Origin: Rhizopus sp. PT2906
Lineage: Eukaryota > Mucoromycota > Mucoromycetes > Mucorales > Rhizopodaceae
Direction: 5' to 3'
Assembly: GCA_025529335.1 (NCBI GenBank)
Contig: JAMYHX010000040.1
Coordinates: 1 to 64,000, forward strand
Length of the DNA stretch: 64,000 nt
This document shows positions 1 through 12,433 of the stretch, piece after piece (position 1 is the stretch's first letter; every line of letters begins with the position of its first letter). A program made the translations under genes and the position numbers. Under the pieces are notes generated by a model that had not been told where the DNA came from, ran no database searches, and saw nothing but the letters and a program-made list of their open reading frames with translations.

Positions 1-296
1 TTTACATTTCATGCAACATGAATTTTGTTCTCACCATGGGTGTATTTATTTTCGATCACAGGCGAATTTACTCTCCGAAAAGAGTGTATAACAAGTGTGC
101 TAGAACCTTTGTATAGTAAATATGATCAGAACTCTTAAGCAAGCATTATATTTTCAATTTCCGATGGAGAAGTGGTATTTTATTTAAGCCAAAGGCTGTC
201 ACAATTACGCTGGGTGACAGATTTGTGACCCAACCAAAAGTTTGTTAAAATACCTTCACTGTATTTTTTAATTGCAGGCAAAACATAGAATAAAGC

Positions 297-1610
297 ATGG
301 CCATTTGTAAATTTTATCAATCAGGCACTTGCAGAAATGGAAACAACTGTAATTTTCAACACGTGAAGCAAGGGAGTACTTTGAACTCTGCCGCACCTAA
401 ATACAAGTAACGTAAATGAGTCAATTCGAAACATTGTTTAACTCTAGATTTAGTGAGACTTCCTTGAGAGGAAACCTAACAGACGAACGTCCGCAGTGGA
501 AGCTCAGTGTCTATGGTCCAGCAAAAGAAGAACCAAATATGATTGTTGGAACAGATAGAAGCCCCGAAGAGGATCGTTGTCTATATTATCTTTGTAGAAG
601 TACGACTGGAAATGAAAGTCAATATGCAAGTGTTTGATCTTGTCCTTGTTGCTTGTTGATTAACTTTTAATATATATATATAGCTTACCAGTCATGAACA
701 GCTTTCTAATCAAATGGAAGCACAAGTGAACGCGATTATAAATAACCCAACAGGAGCCATTCAACATTATGAAAAAGAAAAGTCAGCGCGTTCTGGTCCT
801 TTTGGAAGCACTGCAAACGATACCCCCTTTGCCCCCTTTACAGGTTCTGGATTTGGTGCAACAGCAGCAAAGCCTTTTGGCACAACAACGACTGCCTTTG
901 GCTCTTCGTCAACACCCACCGCTTTTGGAGCTCCTGCATTTGGCACTACAGCATTTGGATCCACGAGCAGTCCAAGCGTGAATGCATTTGGTAGCAAAAG
1001 CGCCTTTGGCAGCAGTACAGCACCAGCTTTTGGATCGACTAGTACACTCGGTTCTACTGCTCCAGCATTTGGATCGACAAGCACATTAGGCGCAAGTGCC
1101 CCAGCATTTGGTTCAACAAGCACATTGGGGGCTAGTGCTCCTGCCTTTGGCTCAACCAGCACTCTTGGAAGTGGTTCGGCTTTTGGACAGAAGAGCACGT
1201 TAGGATCAGCATTTGGACAGACAAGCAGTTTAGGTAGCGGGTCTGCATTTGGACAGACAAGTACACTGGGATCAGCATTTGGAAAATCAAATGCGGTAGG
1301 AAGCGGTACAGCATTTGGACAGACTACGCCTGCTTTTGGACAAGCTACATCTTTTGGAAATTTGGCAAATAACAATAACACGACAGCACCTGCTTTTGGA
1401 GCAACGAGTACACTTGGAACAGGTACGACAGCATTTGGCTCAACCAATGGATTAGGAAATACTACTACCGCTTTTGGTCAAAATAATGCATTTACACAAC
1501 CAAAACCTTCGATTGACACAAATGGTGATCCTCAACTTGAAGCATTTGTATCTCAAGAGTTTACATATCGTCAAGTACCCGAGATCGAACCACCACCAGA
1601 GCTTCGATAA
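297..1610 (+). CDS. NUP42-type FG-repeat nucleoporin with CCCH zinc finger
   Basis: Likely a nuclear-pore mRNA-export nucleoporin (yeast Nup42, human NLP1, S. pombe Amo1). I read three exons, 297-406, 448-631 and 684-1610, joined in frame to 406 residues. Residues 2-23 form a CCCH finger (CKFYQSGTCRNGNNCNFQH). A conserved block with ERPQWKLSVYGP follows. The middle is about 200 residues of phenylalanine-glycine repeats (AFGSTSTLG, AFGQ). The last 20 residues (VSQEFTYRQVPEIEPPPELR) match the Gle1-binding tail known in this family, whose partner is the DEAD-box export factor Dbp5/Gle1. The introns are only 41 and 52 nt. The first donor (GTAACG) and the second (GTTTGA) are weak, so the splice sites may be off by a few bases. 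The gene is tail-to-tail with the Pumilio gene. Confidence 0.85.
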
Positions 1611-2086
1611 CAGTGTATATATAATAAAGATATTTTTTATTTTGATATGTATAAAAACTATATTAACTATATGTATATTTTATAAAAAAATGTACAAAAG
1701 ACAAAAAGGCTAGCTCATGTACAAAAGGGAAGAACAATAAAGGGGGGAATTTTGTGTGTCATCTATGTAACAAAATAAAGTACAAAATTTGTTTGAAGTG
1801 AATATATCCTTGTCCATCGTTTTTTTTTATCTCTCTCTTTTTTTGTTATTATATGTTTTTTTTATCATTTTCATAGGTATTTTTATCTTTTTTTTCTTCT
1901 TTTTAATAGGTTTGCTGTTGTTGTTGTTGTTGTTGTTGTTGTGGGAGAGAGTAAGAGAGAGAGATACATAAAGAAAATCAGTTCAAAAGAAAGAGGGAGT
2001 AGTTGTTGTTGTTGTGTGATAGAAAAGAAAAAAAAGTAACTTCCTTGTTATGTACAGTTGTGTCTGGCAAAGGAACAAAAACAAAA
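1611..2086. other. Shared 3' intergenic region of the NUP42 and Pumilio genes, with a TTG-repeat
   Basis: This 476-bp gap separates two convergent genes. It holds long T-rich runs and a (TTG)n microsatellite at about 1913-1941. A TGTATATA element at 1614-1621, just after the nucleoporin stop codon, fits the classic Pumilio recognition sequence. No gene is supported here. Confidence 0.6.
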
Positions 2087-4993
2087 TTACTGAGAAGCAG
2101 TAGTAGTCGTAATCGTACTCTCTCGTTGATCCTCGGAATTGGTTACGAAAGGTAATAACTTTTCTACTTCTATACAAAAAAAGAAATGAGCGATTGAGTC
2201 ATGAAAGAAACAATAAAACCTACTTTGAATTAAATGTTTGCCATAGGTATACTTTTTCAAAAATTGGAGATGAGGTTTTATCTTGGTTACGAGCAACTCA
2301 CGTTGATCATCATCCACGACATCCAGCATTTTTTGAATAACATAGTTAGCGTACTGGTCTTTCATCATTATGGCCAATGGCAAAGTACTTTTGGATGATA
2401 TTAGTCTATATGTTCTTACGCTATATAGCATTCTTACCCATCAGGTCTTGGTTGAAGTACTTCTTCAATCAACAATTGCCTATCCTTCTTTGAGCCAAAA
2501 TCAACGCATTTTTCTACAACATTACTAGCAAATTTGTGTTTGCTAAGTTGTAATACATGTCCTCGGATCTTTTCAATTACAAGTGCTTTATCAGCTGGTC
2601 TACCACGTTCCAGAATGTGCTGGATTACATAGTTTCCATATTGATCTTGAACCAACTGACTTGTACATCTGTGTAACTCATCAAGCAATGGTCCCTATAA
2701 TATGATTAGAATCATCAACGTCTATAAAACGAATACTCACCGTTTGATCTTCAGTACAATGTTCAAACATGCGTTGAATAACTCTGCAGCCATATGGGTG
2801 AGTAGCAAGATTATAGACTTGACCATGGAAAGCATCAATGATAAATTGTATATGCTGGGCTGGCACGCGTTCAATTGCCTTTTGGATTACATGATTACCA
2901 TTCTGGTCTTTAATGCACTTTAGCACACAACCGTCTAGCTCTTTAACCAGTTTAGCTTGTTGTTCCGTAAGTACATGTTCCAAGGCCTTTTGAACAACGC
3001 GACAGCCATACATTTGGAGCGAGAGTGACAAAACATGTCCCTCCATCTGTTTAGCCAGAATTGTTTTTTGCATTTGATTGCCGTGTTCAAAGAACTTTTG
3101 TAAAACGTAATTTCCAAAAACATCCGTCATCAATTGAAGTGCATTCGGCAACACTTCTTCAAACACCATCTGCTTCTCATCGCTGTTGGCTGTTTCCAGC
3201 TTTTGCTGAATAAAACGAGAACCATGTTGATCACCACTAAACTCAACAATATGCCCCTCGATATCCTTGAGCTCATATTTCTTGTTTTTGGAGTTTCTGA
3301 ATTCTTCAAGTAAAGGACTACGGATGCTCATGGCTATGTCGTGTGTTACAGGTGCTGGCTGATGTTGATTATGATGATGCTTATCATTTCTTGTCTTTAT
3401 CATATTGCTACTATTAAGATGCATTTGTTGTTGCAGTAATAACTGCTGACGTGCAGCAAGTAATTGCTGTTGTTGTTGCTGTATCAATAACTGCTGCTGT
3501 TGTAAAGCACGAAGCTTCTTGTCAGTAGCACTATTCGGAAGTGGGTTCTCAGGAAAGCCAGTAGGGTCAATTCCAGCAGGCGCTGTTAAAGGTCCATTCA
3601 GATGACTAAGGTTGGCAGCAGCAGCAGCGGCGGCGGCAGCTAAAAACAAAGTTAAAAAATTATACAGTACAAGTGTGTTTTTTTACCTTGTTGCTGTCTA
3701 CGATACGCAATATCTCCTTGACTCCAGCGGCCATACATTGACATATCTACGCCAAGACCATTATCATCCTCAGATAATGTGTTGTACAGTGATGGTTGGC
3801 TATAAGCGTGAGGGGGAGCAAGGCCCAAGTACGGACTGTTGACTGCACTCAACGATTGAAATCTTGCAGCCTGTTGCATTTGCTGCACGTACTGAGGATT
3901 AGATGAGGATGCATTGTACTCATCCTAAATTGATGTTAGAAATGGGTTATCTTTACAATAAACTCGCTTACCTCGTCGTTAAGACCAAATCCACCGAATT
4001 GGCTCATCAGCATTTCTGTTTGACGATCAAGGTCATCATAGACGTTTCTTCCAGGAGGTGTTGAATTGGAACGAGCAGGGGGTGTCCCAGGAAAGGCAAA
4101 CTTGTTACGAATTGGAGGAGAAATAGGGTTCTCATCCATTGTCATGTGTAACATGGAAGGCAAGTTGTTACTGTTTTCTAGTTGAGCACTGGCCAATGAA
4201 GAAGATGAGGGTTGTCTGTTTCGATACATCATGTCATCATAATCTAAAGCGTTTAACTGATCACGATACTGCTTCTGGATAGCATCCAAGTCTCCTATCG
4301 AAACAGGATCGTCAAAGGAAAATCCACTGTTAGTGCTATTACTGGATGTAACAGCGTGTCGTTGTCGTGCTTGCTGTTGAAGAGCAAACAAAGGAGAAGG
4401 CGTTCTCGGGAAATCCTAAGAGCAAAAATTAGAAGCTGCAGGTAAAATCTTATTAGATGTCCTTACCTGCTGAATAAGATCCACCAAATTTCTTTGACGC
4501 CTATTCGCTAGTGTGTCATCCTTTTTTATTTGGTTTACGTTATTAAATGAATCATGTGTACCAAGGCCTAAAGATGACGATTTAGAGAAAATAAAGGTAT
4601 ATTTCTTGCCAGGTTTACCTTCTTCTCCTTGCTGCCACAACTGTCGTTGGGCGTTTGGTTGATGTACATCCTGAGTTTCTTGATAGCCGGTATCTATAAA
4701 GCCTTCGGGAACTGCACGCTTGCCATGTAATAACTGTTGTGTTGGCGGTGCGCTGTTTGAGCGATGGTCATCAGGGAATAATGAAGAGGAATTGCCTGCA
4801 AATAAGTCCTCATAATCAAGTTTACCATGTAAAAGTGCCGCAAGCTATAATATATAGGTTGGCTATAACAATCTTGATGTAATACTCTAATTACCTGTCC
4901 TTGAGGCTGGTTCTTTGCTTTTGGCTGATGTAAGTCAGACTTCTGACCACCTGGCGACATGGGTCGACGTGGTTGCATTTGTTTGAAAGACAA
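2087..4993 (-). CDS. Pumilio (PUF) family RNA-binding protein
   Basis: This is a cytoplasmic post-transcriptional regulator that binds 3' UTRs. The first exon is 4895-4993 (33 codons) and the second begins at 4845; at least six more exons follow. The N-terminal half is low-complexity, with Q-rich, S/N-rich and alanine tracts (about 3400-3640). The C-terminal half carries eight PUF repeats with core motifs in order HGSRFIQ, FGNYVLQ, YGCRVVQ, NGNHVIQ, YGCRVIQ, YGNYVIQ, FASNVVE and YANYVIQ, then a cap with YGKHLIQ. By the known PUF code these residues specify UGUANAUA. A 51-nt stretch at about 4566-4616 has splice signals (GTAAAC...TTTAG) but is also open and in frame, so it could be retained. 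The start is the first Met in an open frame; the 5' UTR is unresolved. Confidence 0.9.
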
Positions 4994-5623
4994 TTTTTTT
5001 TCTTCAATAGAAAAAAAAGGCTCAGAGCTTTGAAAGTCAGGGAAGGTTTCCTTCTTATTTTAAACTCCCTGCACGGTCGTGACGTGGAGCGGAGACCAAC
5101 AATCATTAGCCTTTTTGGTTCGTAAGCCGTATCCTGCAATAAAACAAGATAAAAGGAACAAATAGTTGCTATGCTTAGTAAAAAAGAAACCATGCATGGC
5201 CTTAATAAATCGACTTGCGTTGTCTTAAACTTGGTAATATATAGTCTGCTTTCCTTTGACTATTCTTTTTCATAATGTGTTTCCAAGGGGAATAACTTTC
5301 ATGCAAAAGCTGTGCATATGTTTCCCTGACAACATTCAAGCCATCGATAAGCAACTATCTGCTGATGGGTTACTGAGAGCTTTAAAATGTTGAACGTAAG
5401 ACTCACAGTTTCTAATAAGTTTTACCACGAGTTACTACTCATAGAATGATAGACAAAGTTGCTAAAGAGATACTACCATGACAATTGTCAATAAAAGGCC
5501 TTTGAAATAATAAAGACAGCTTAAATGATATTGATTAGTGTTTGATCAAAGGTAGAAAAACAAGAGTATTTACAAGATTAAAACAAAATTTATTCAATTT
5601 TATATAAATACAAAAAATTACAC
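4994..5623. other. Intergenic: Pumilio upstream region and carboxylase 3' end
   Basis: This 630-bp stretch lies between two genes on the minus strand. It should hold the 5' UTR and promoter of the Pumilio gene and the 3' UTR of acetyl-CoA carboxylase. A short open frame at 4891-5193 overlaps the first Pumilio exon and its intron and has no family features. I see no RNA gene or repeat. Confidence 0.5.
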
Positions 5624-8600
5624 TTAAATCATAGAGTTGATTTTCTTCAAGATGTCTGCCTTTGTTTCTTCACTCATGTTTTGTAAAATACTAGCAAAAC
5701 CATCCAAAACGGCTTCTTGATCAGCAGCAGCAAGAGAAATGATTTGCTCCTTTACTGCTTCACTCTTCAACTTGCTGATACGTTGCTCAATAACGCTAGC
5801 ACGCTTATCGAACCATTCTGCAACCATCTCATCAGCATCGTCGAAAGAGACTGAGGCATGATCGTTTTCAAACCATTGCTTGACAAGGTTAAACATCTTT
5901 TCGCGAGACATACCACCATTTGAGGCAGTGACAATCTTGCGGAAGGTATATTCTTCACAAAGACGACGACGGACACGCCAGTAGAAGTAGTGACGAGCAC
6001 GACGCCATTCGATAGGCTTACGAATGACACCCTTGGCTTGCATACGGCCGGTACGATCGTGAAGATCAGCGAATTGAATAGCAATTTGTTGATAAATAGG
6101 CAACAGCTCTTGTTCACGGGCATCCAGTTGCTTCTGTACCTCAGCCTTTTGATCAGCAGTGATATCAGGAGTCTCTAATTGTTTCTTCAAAGCACCATAC
6201 TTTTCATCCAAACGAGCCATCGTAGCCAACAATTGGGGCTTACGGTACTTGATTTCAACAATACCTTCAGGTTCAAGGACACCACCACGAGCTTGAGTAT
6301 CGGCGTACATTTCCATCATGTCCTTGTTGATCGTAGGATCAACGACGACCCAGGCACCACCACGGAGTTCACCATTAGGCACAATGTAAACAAAGACGGG
6401 TTGCTTGTAGCTTCTAAGAGCATCAACGATTTGAGCACCATACTTCAACACTTCGTTGTACATGTCACGTTGACCACCAGAGAAACCACGCCAGTTGGCA
6501 AAGATCATCAGTGGCAATTGTTCACCCTTGTTGAAGTCGTTGATGGCCTGGGCTGTCTTGTAAGCAGAGTTGGGGTACCATACACCACCAGCTTCCATAA
6601 ACACTTGTTCAGTAGATTCAGCATTAGCAGGATCAGCTGGAACGATGTTTTCAACCGTTCTGGTCTCTACAGAGACAACACCCATAGGGATGCCACCCAA
6701 ACGAGCACGACCGACGACAACAGTACGAGCCCAGCCGCTCAAAGTTTCGACAAAAGAGTCTTGATCAAAGAAACCACTGAGCCATTTGCCATTTTCGTTC
6801 TTACCAGCCAAGAAGAAACGAGGATCTGAAGGACCCTTAGGAGGAGTGTACTCGATATCACGATCGACAGGATCAGTGCTGATGCGCATCGTAACAGGAG
6901 CGTTACGAACGGCAGGAACAAAGGACAACCATTGAACGATCTTGCCAATACCTTCTAAATCGTTTTCAGCGGTCAAGTGAGAGACACCGTTCTTGTACAT
7001 GATCTGGGTACCACCCAATTGTAAGTTGGACGTGTAGACTTCGCGACCAAGCACCTTATTCAAGGCAGGAGCACCTGTCAAGATGATAGGTTGGCCTTCG
7101 TTTTGAACTGTACGTTGACCAAGACGGACAAGGTAAGCACCAATACCAACGGAACGGCATGTAACCAAGGTAATGGTGAAGATGTCATCATAGGCACGAG
7201 AAGTTTCACCAGCAATAAGACCAGAGCCTCTCAAGTTTTCGACACCAAGACCATCTGTGTGACCAATAACATCAGTGATGCGAAGACGCTTTTCTCCATC
7301 ATCTTCAATTTCTTCAACAAGAACACTCTTGGTGTCGCCTTGACGAGAGAGAGCTTCATAATCGGCAGGAGTCAAGTAGAGATACTTGAAGCCAGAGGTA
7401 GGATCAGAGGGTTCCTTCCATGCAGCTCTAAATTGACCAATGAGCTCATCAGCAAGACCAATACGAGCACCAGAGTTGGCAGACAGATAGACACGAGGAA
7501 TGCCCAAGTTACGAGCAAGTTCTGAAGCCTTGTAAAAGACCATGTCTTCAGCAACGCCGAATGAACCGATCTTGAAGGTGATATCATTAGCGATGGCAAT
7601 AATACGACGACCACTGGGGTACTCGGGGGTACGGAGAGTCATGATCCAAGCAACCATACCGACAGTGTTGGTACCAGGGGCACGGTCAATTTCTTGAAGA
7701 ACGTTATCTTCGTCAAGTACCAATTCCTTGGCTTCAACCAATTGGCTGGGCTGCTTAAGTGAGGGATCACGCTTGCATGCCTGTGTCCACTGGTTCTGGA
7801 CAGATTGACGGAAGAGCTCGGGGAAGTCGTAGACGTAGGTAGTTCCCATCAAGTGAGCCTTGTATCGACGAGGCTGGAGCCATTCCTTGGTAGGATAAGG
7901 AGTAGATAAGGGTTGCATGTGCATGGAACCAGGGATCTTGTTAAGTGACTTGAGAACCCAGCCGCTCTTTTCCGTCTTGATTTCTTGGTAGACATCTACC
8001 TTCAAGATGAAGCCAGAGACATTATCCACAATGAAACGCATAGGAATAATGGGCGCGTCAGGTCTCTTGGATTGAACGTTGAAGCGAATTTCGGCACCAG
8101 TGACACGAAGCTTCCAAAGACGCTTACCGTGGCGATCAACAAAGTCCTTCAAGGCATGCTCAACCTCATCTACTTCGATAGCGAAGGTAGGAATAAAGTT
8201 AATAAAGAGGTGATTACAGTCCGAGTTCTTGTATTCATGACTGACGATTTCAAGTGTATCCAAGATATCGGTGAGCAAGCGATCACTTTCAGAAATCAAG
8301 TAATCAGCAGTACGCATCGAGCTCTTCACACGACCAGGACGAACTAAGGCACGAATGAAGAAACGGCAGTCAGAGGGGTTTTCTTTGGCAACAGCATAGT
8401 AGACGTGCATCTGTCTGTTCTCAATGAAGCAAGGCTTGATGTCAAAGTTGGACAGACGAGCTAGTTCGAGTTGATAGGCCATAGCAGGTTCAATGTGACG
8501 AATGGTTTCATCTTCTTGATAGTTTTCGCGTTCACGGAAAGTGTAATAGTCGGGATATTGGTTCTCGCGGCAGACAACAACAGAAATACGACGAAGATGA

Positions 8601-11600
8601 GCCTTGCGGAATTGTTCAGCATGGGCAGCAATGAGCTCAGAGATCTTGCTTCTCATGACAGAGTCATCAAAGTCGGCACCAGCACGGAGAGCAATGTTGA
8701 GAATATTTTCCATGCGAGATTCGCTAGCTTCACGCTTTTGTTGAAGCATGGGAGGAAGAGGCTCTTCTTCAAAGGCAGTCAAGATACGAGGCAACTCACT
8801 TTGCAAATCTTCAAGAGAGTTACAGGCAGTCATAGCACCAGTACGAATAGGTTCTTCTTCTGTCTTGTTCAACAAGAAGGTCAAGTCAGAGTAGGAAGCA
8901 ATACGCTTGCTGGGATCAACATTGTTAGCAGCAGTTTGGAGCAAGAACTTCCAGGCAACAATGTATGGCTTGCGGTCAAGGTTGTAAGCAACATCCAAGA
9001 TCTTGTAAGCATGGTAAGAACGGCGACAGTATACTTCAAGGGCAGCCAAAGCGATATAAGGATCTTCGTGGTAGAAGAAGGGAGGCAAGACATCAAACAC
9101 ATTGAACTTGGTGTCAACAAGGTCCTTGAAGGCATCATAGCTAGGTGTACGGTATTCGATACCTCCACCATAAACAGGTTCAGTCACTGAGCTCTTCAAG
9201 ATCTGATACATCTGAGCCTTGCGTTCTTCGTGAGAAGGTAATTGGCAGAGAATCAAAAGTTCACGAGCCTTGAGTGTCACCTTTTGAGTAGCTCGGCTGT
9301 CAATTTCAGACAAACGTTTCAGGATGGGCATAAAGAACTTGTCAAATGCAGCACCATTAGCCACAGGGCTGATGAGATCAAGCAATAACAAAACAAGGTT
9401 ATTCTTAGTGTTCACCTTTGCATGAGACAAGATGATGGCCAAAACTTTATCCAAATCGTCCTTGTTTTGATCTCTGAGAGTCAAGATAACTTCTTCCTCA
9501 CGTTGCTGACCACTGAACAGAATTTCAACATCATAATATTGTTCCATCAATTGCACATAGACAGCATACTCGTGTTCCTTCAATCCATTTCTGAAACGTT
9601 CAAAGATGCTTGTCAAAGGTGCAAGTGAGTTCTTGTAAGCAGTAGCTTCGGACTGAAGCTTGATATTTTCACGTGCGTAGTCTTCAACCATCTTTTCAAA
9701 TTCTTGAGCAGGGAATGGACGCTTTTCAGCCCTCGCTTCATTAAATAACTTGTGTAAAGCGGTCTCCAAGCGAAGAGGGATACGACCTGAAAGAGCAGAG
9801 AAGACAGAGTTCATTTCAGAGTAAGGTAACTCGGGGTTGTTCAAGATGTCGGTCAAGTCCTTGACGACGGTTTGAACAAGAGCTTGGTTGTCATAACCTT
9901 GGAGAATGTTTTGAAGAATGTCCATAGTAGCACGGAAGCGTTGAATAGGCTTGTCACCAATGAGATAAGGAGGACCAAAGGCAGGGACAGTACCGTTGAA
10001 AGGCAAAGCGTGCTTAACGCGGCTGGGATCGTCTAAGGAAAGGATACCAATGATGTCACCAGCTTCAAGTGTAGCACCAGCTTGCTTAATGAATTGAACA
10101 TGACCGTCTTCGGCAGCAACGAGAGGCATGTACATTTTCATTACCTATAAAAAAAGAGAACATTGAGCTTTCTGGAAACTTTGGAGAAAAACAAACTTAC
10201 TTCAATTTCGGCATAAGCTTGGCCAGCCTTGACGTGATCACCGTTTTCAAGAAGCAAGTTGACAAGTTTACCAGGGGAAGGACTTCTCAACTGGGTGGGA
10301 TCACTTTCCTTTTCCAAGAGACAGGTCTTACCATCAACCATCAAACGTGTGGCTTGAACTTCATCACGAGAGTAAGTTGTGTGAGACTTTCCATCAAGAG
10401 AAATCAAGAGACCACCATCGGAAAGATCACGTACACCAACTTCGGTCTTGGTACCGTTCAAGTAGAGGGTATAGACACCAGGAGCAGAACGAGTGACGGT
10501 GAAGTTGAAACGAACCTCTTCATAAATGAACTCAACGCTAAACACAGTCTTGAGAGTGCTCTTGCTAGGAACTTGACCTTTCTCAAGGGATTGCTTGTAC
10601 TGCTGCAAGCATGCTTGAGCAGCCATGTGGGCCTTGGTGACAGCACCACAGTAAACAGCGAGCATAGTGTCGGGACGTTCGGCGGTCATCTTTTTGGAAA
10701 TAAGCATATCCAACCAACCAGTATTGATTGTATTTTCCTCAAAGTCGGGAGTTTCGAGCAAGCGAATGATGTACTCAACAGTCGTTCTAAAGTCACCGCG
10801 AATAGAGAGTTCCTTGAGAGCAATGACCATGTTCTTACGTGCCTGTTGACGGTTTTCACCATATGAGAAGATGTGACCGAACTGAGAGTCGGCATATTCG
10901 TGAAGACCACCAGCAGAGACAACAGAGAAGTAACCCCAAACGTTTGTGCTGGATCTGAAGTTGAGTTCTTGCATCATACCAGATGAAGGCTTGAAGCCTG
11001 CGTCAGGGTTTTCAGCAGTGATACGAACGGCAATAACATGACCCTTGGGGACAGGGCGACGAAGACTAGTGAGAGAGGAAGGATCTTCAAAGTCGAAATC
11101 GATCTCTGAAGTACTGTTGGGTTGAAGACCGTAAAGAACGCGGATATCACGAATACGATGAAGAGGAATACCCATAGCAATCTGAAGTTGTGCAGCGGGC
11201 AAGTTAACACCAGAGACCATTTCGGTAGTAGGATGCTCGACTTGAAGTCTAGGGTTCAATTCCAAAAAGTAAAACTGATCATCGTGGTGACTGTAGAGGT
11301 ATTCCACGGTACCTGCAGACACATAACCCACCAATTTACCCAATCTAACAGCCGCCTTTTCCATCTGCTCAAATATATCAGGCTTTGCAATAGTGACGGG
11401 CGCTTCTTCAATAATCTTTTGGTGACGACGCTGTACGGAACAATCACGACCGAACAAACTGATTGCATTACCATATTGATCAGCCAAGAGTTGAACTTCC
11501 AAGTGACGTGCGTTACCAGCGAGCTTCATGATGAAAATGGGTGAACCGGGAATTTCGTTTCGAACTTGAGTGAAGAGGTGTGCAAAGTTGGAAGCATCTT

Positions 11601-12433
11601 CGACCTTACGAATACCTTTACCACCACCACCTTCAGAGGCCTTGATCATCACGGGGAAACCGATCTTTTCAGCTGCCTTGAGACCTTCCTCTGCTGTCTT
11701 GACACAGGCTGATTCGTAGGCACGTTCAGGGACAATAACGTGACCGGCTTCGTCAACTTCAGTTTCGGTAATACCATCACCACTCCAGCCCATAGTAGGA
11801 ACTTGAGCGCTCTGTGCTACGATTGTAGATGAAATTTTGTCACCCAGTGATCTCATAGCAGATGCAGGAGGACCGATAAAGACACACTTGTGCTTTGACT
11901 TGGCGAGCATTTCAGGCAAACGAGGGTTTTCGGAAGCATGACCCCTGTATAGAACAATAAGTCTCTTTTTTAATTCATCTGTTTTCTCAACTTACCATCC
12001 TGCCCAAACAGCGTGTACACCGGTTCGCTCGGCAACATCAACAATGAGTTCAACATTAGCATAATTGTTATTGTTTGTGCCACCAGGGACTTCAACATAG
12101 TTATCGGCCATACGGATGTATTCAGCGTTTGCTTTCAAATCTTCTGGTGTTGCCATGACAGTAAACTCAATAGCACGTTCGTTACCAAACGTCTCGTATG
12201 CCCATTTTCTGACAGAGCGGATTTCTTTCATGGCAGCCATACCGTTATTGGCAATCAATACTTTTGAGATAACGGTGTGCCCTTCGTGAGCTTCGACGAA
12301 ATCTCTAACTGGACCCTGAGGAGCAGTGTCGAGAGAGTTACCACCTGACAAGATGTTAGCTTGGGTATGTTTTATTTCGTTGGGTTTCCCTCTTACCCAA
12401 AAAATGACTCGGTAAATTTTTTGTATCAACCAT
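5624..12433 (-). CDS. ACC1: Acetyl-CoA carboxylase, multifunctional (ACC1 type)
   Basis: It makes malonyl-CoA from acetyl-CoA, bicarbonate and ATP, the committed step of fatty acid synthesis, in the cytosol. Four exons (12397-12433, 11996-12359, 10201-11944, 5624-10144) join to 2221 residues, normal for a eukaryotic enzyme. Biotin carboxylase comes first, with the ATP-grasp glycine loop (EGGGGKGIRK) and the ELNPRLQVEHPTTE motif. The biotin carrier site is EVMKM with the lysine at about residue 718, and the intron falls two codons before it. The ACC central region and the carboxyltransferase domain follow (SANSGARIG; GRGSGLIAGE-like VENLRGSGLIAGE; FANWRGFSGGQRDMYNEV). The ATG at 12433 is chosen because removing a 37-nt intron gives MVDTKNLPSHFL, matching the LPxHF motif of yeast Acc1. 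The unspliced alternative start at 12429 fits no homolog. Confidence 0.97.

Noticed and set aside
767..1447. 226-residue minus-strand frame rich in Pro, Val and Ala
   Set aside because: It is the antisense reading of the FG-repeat nucleoporin repeats.
4891..5193. 100-residue minus-strand frame overlapping the Pumilio start
   Set aside because: It runs through the first intron of the Pumilio gene in another frame and lacks features.
5767..11544. Many long open frames opposite or overlapping acetyl-CoA carboxylase, such as 6179-6829 and 8471-9190
   Set aside because: They are shadows of strongly biased codon use in the real enzyme. None has a domain or splice logic.
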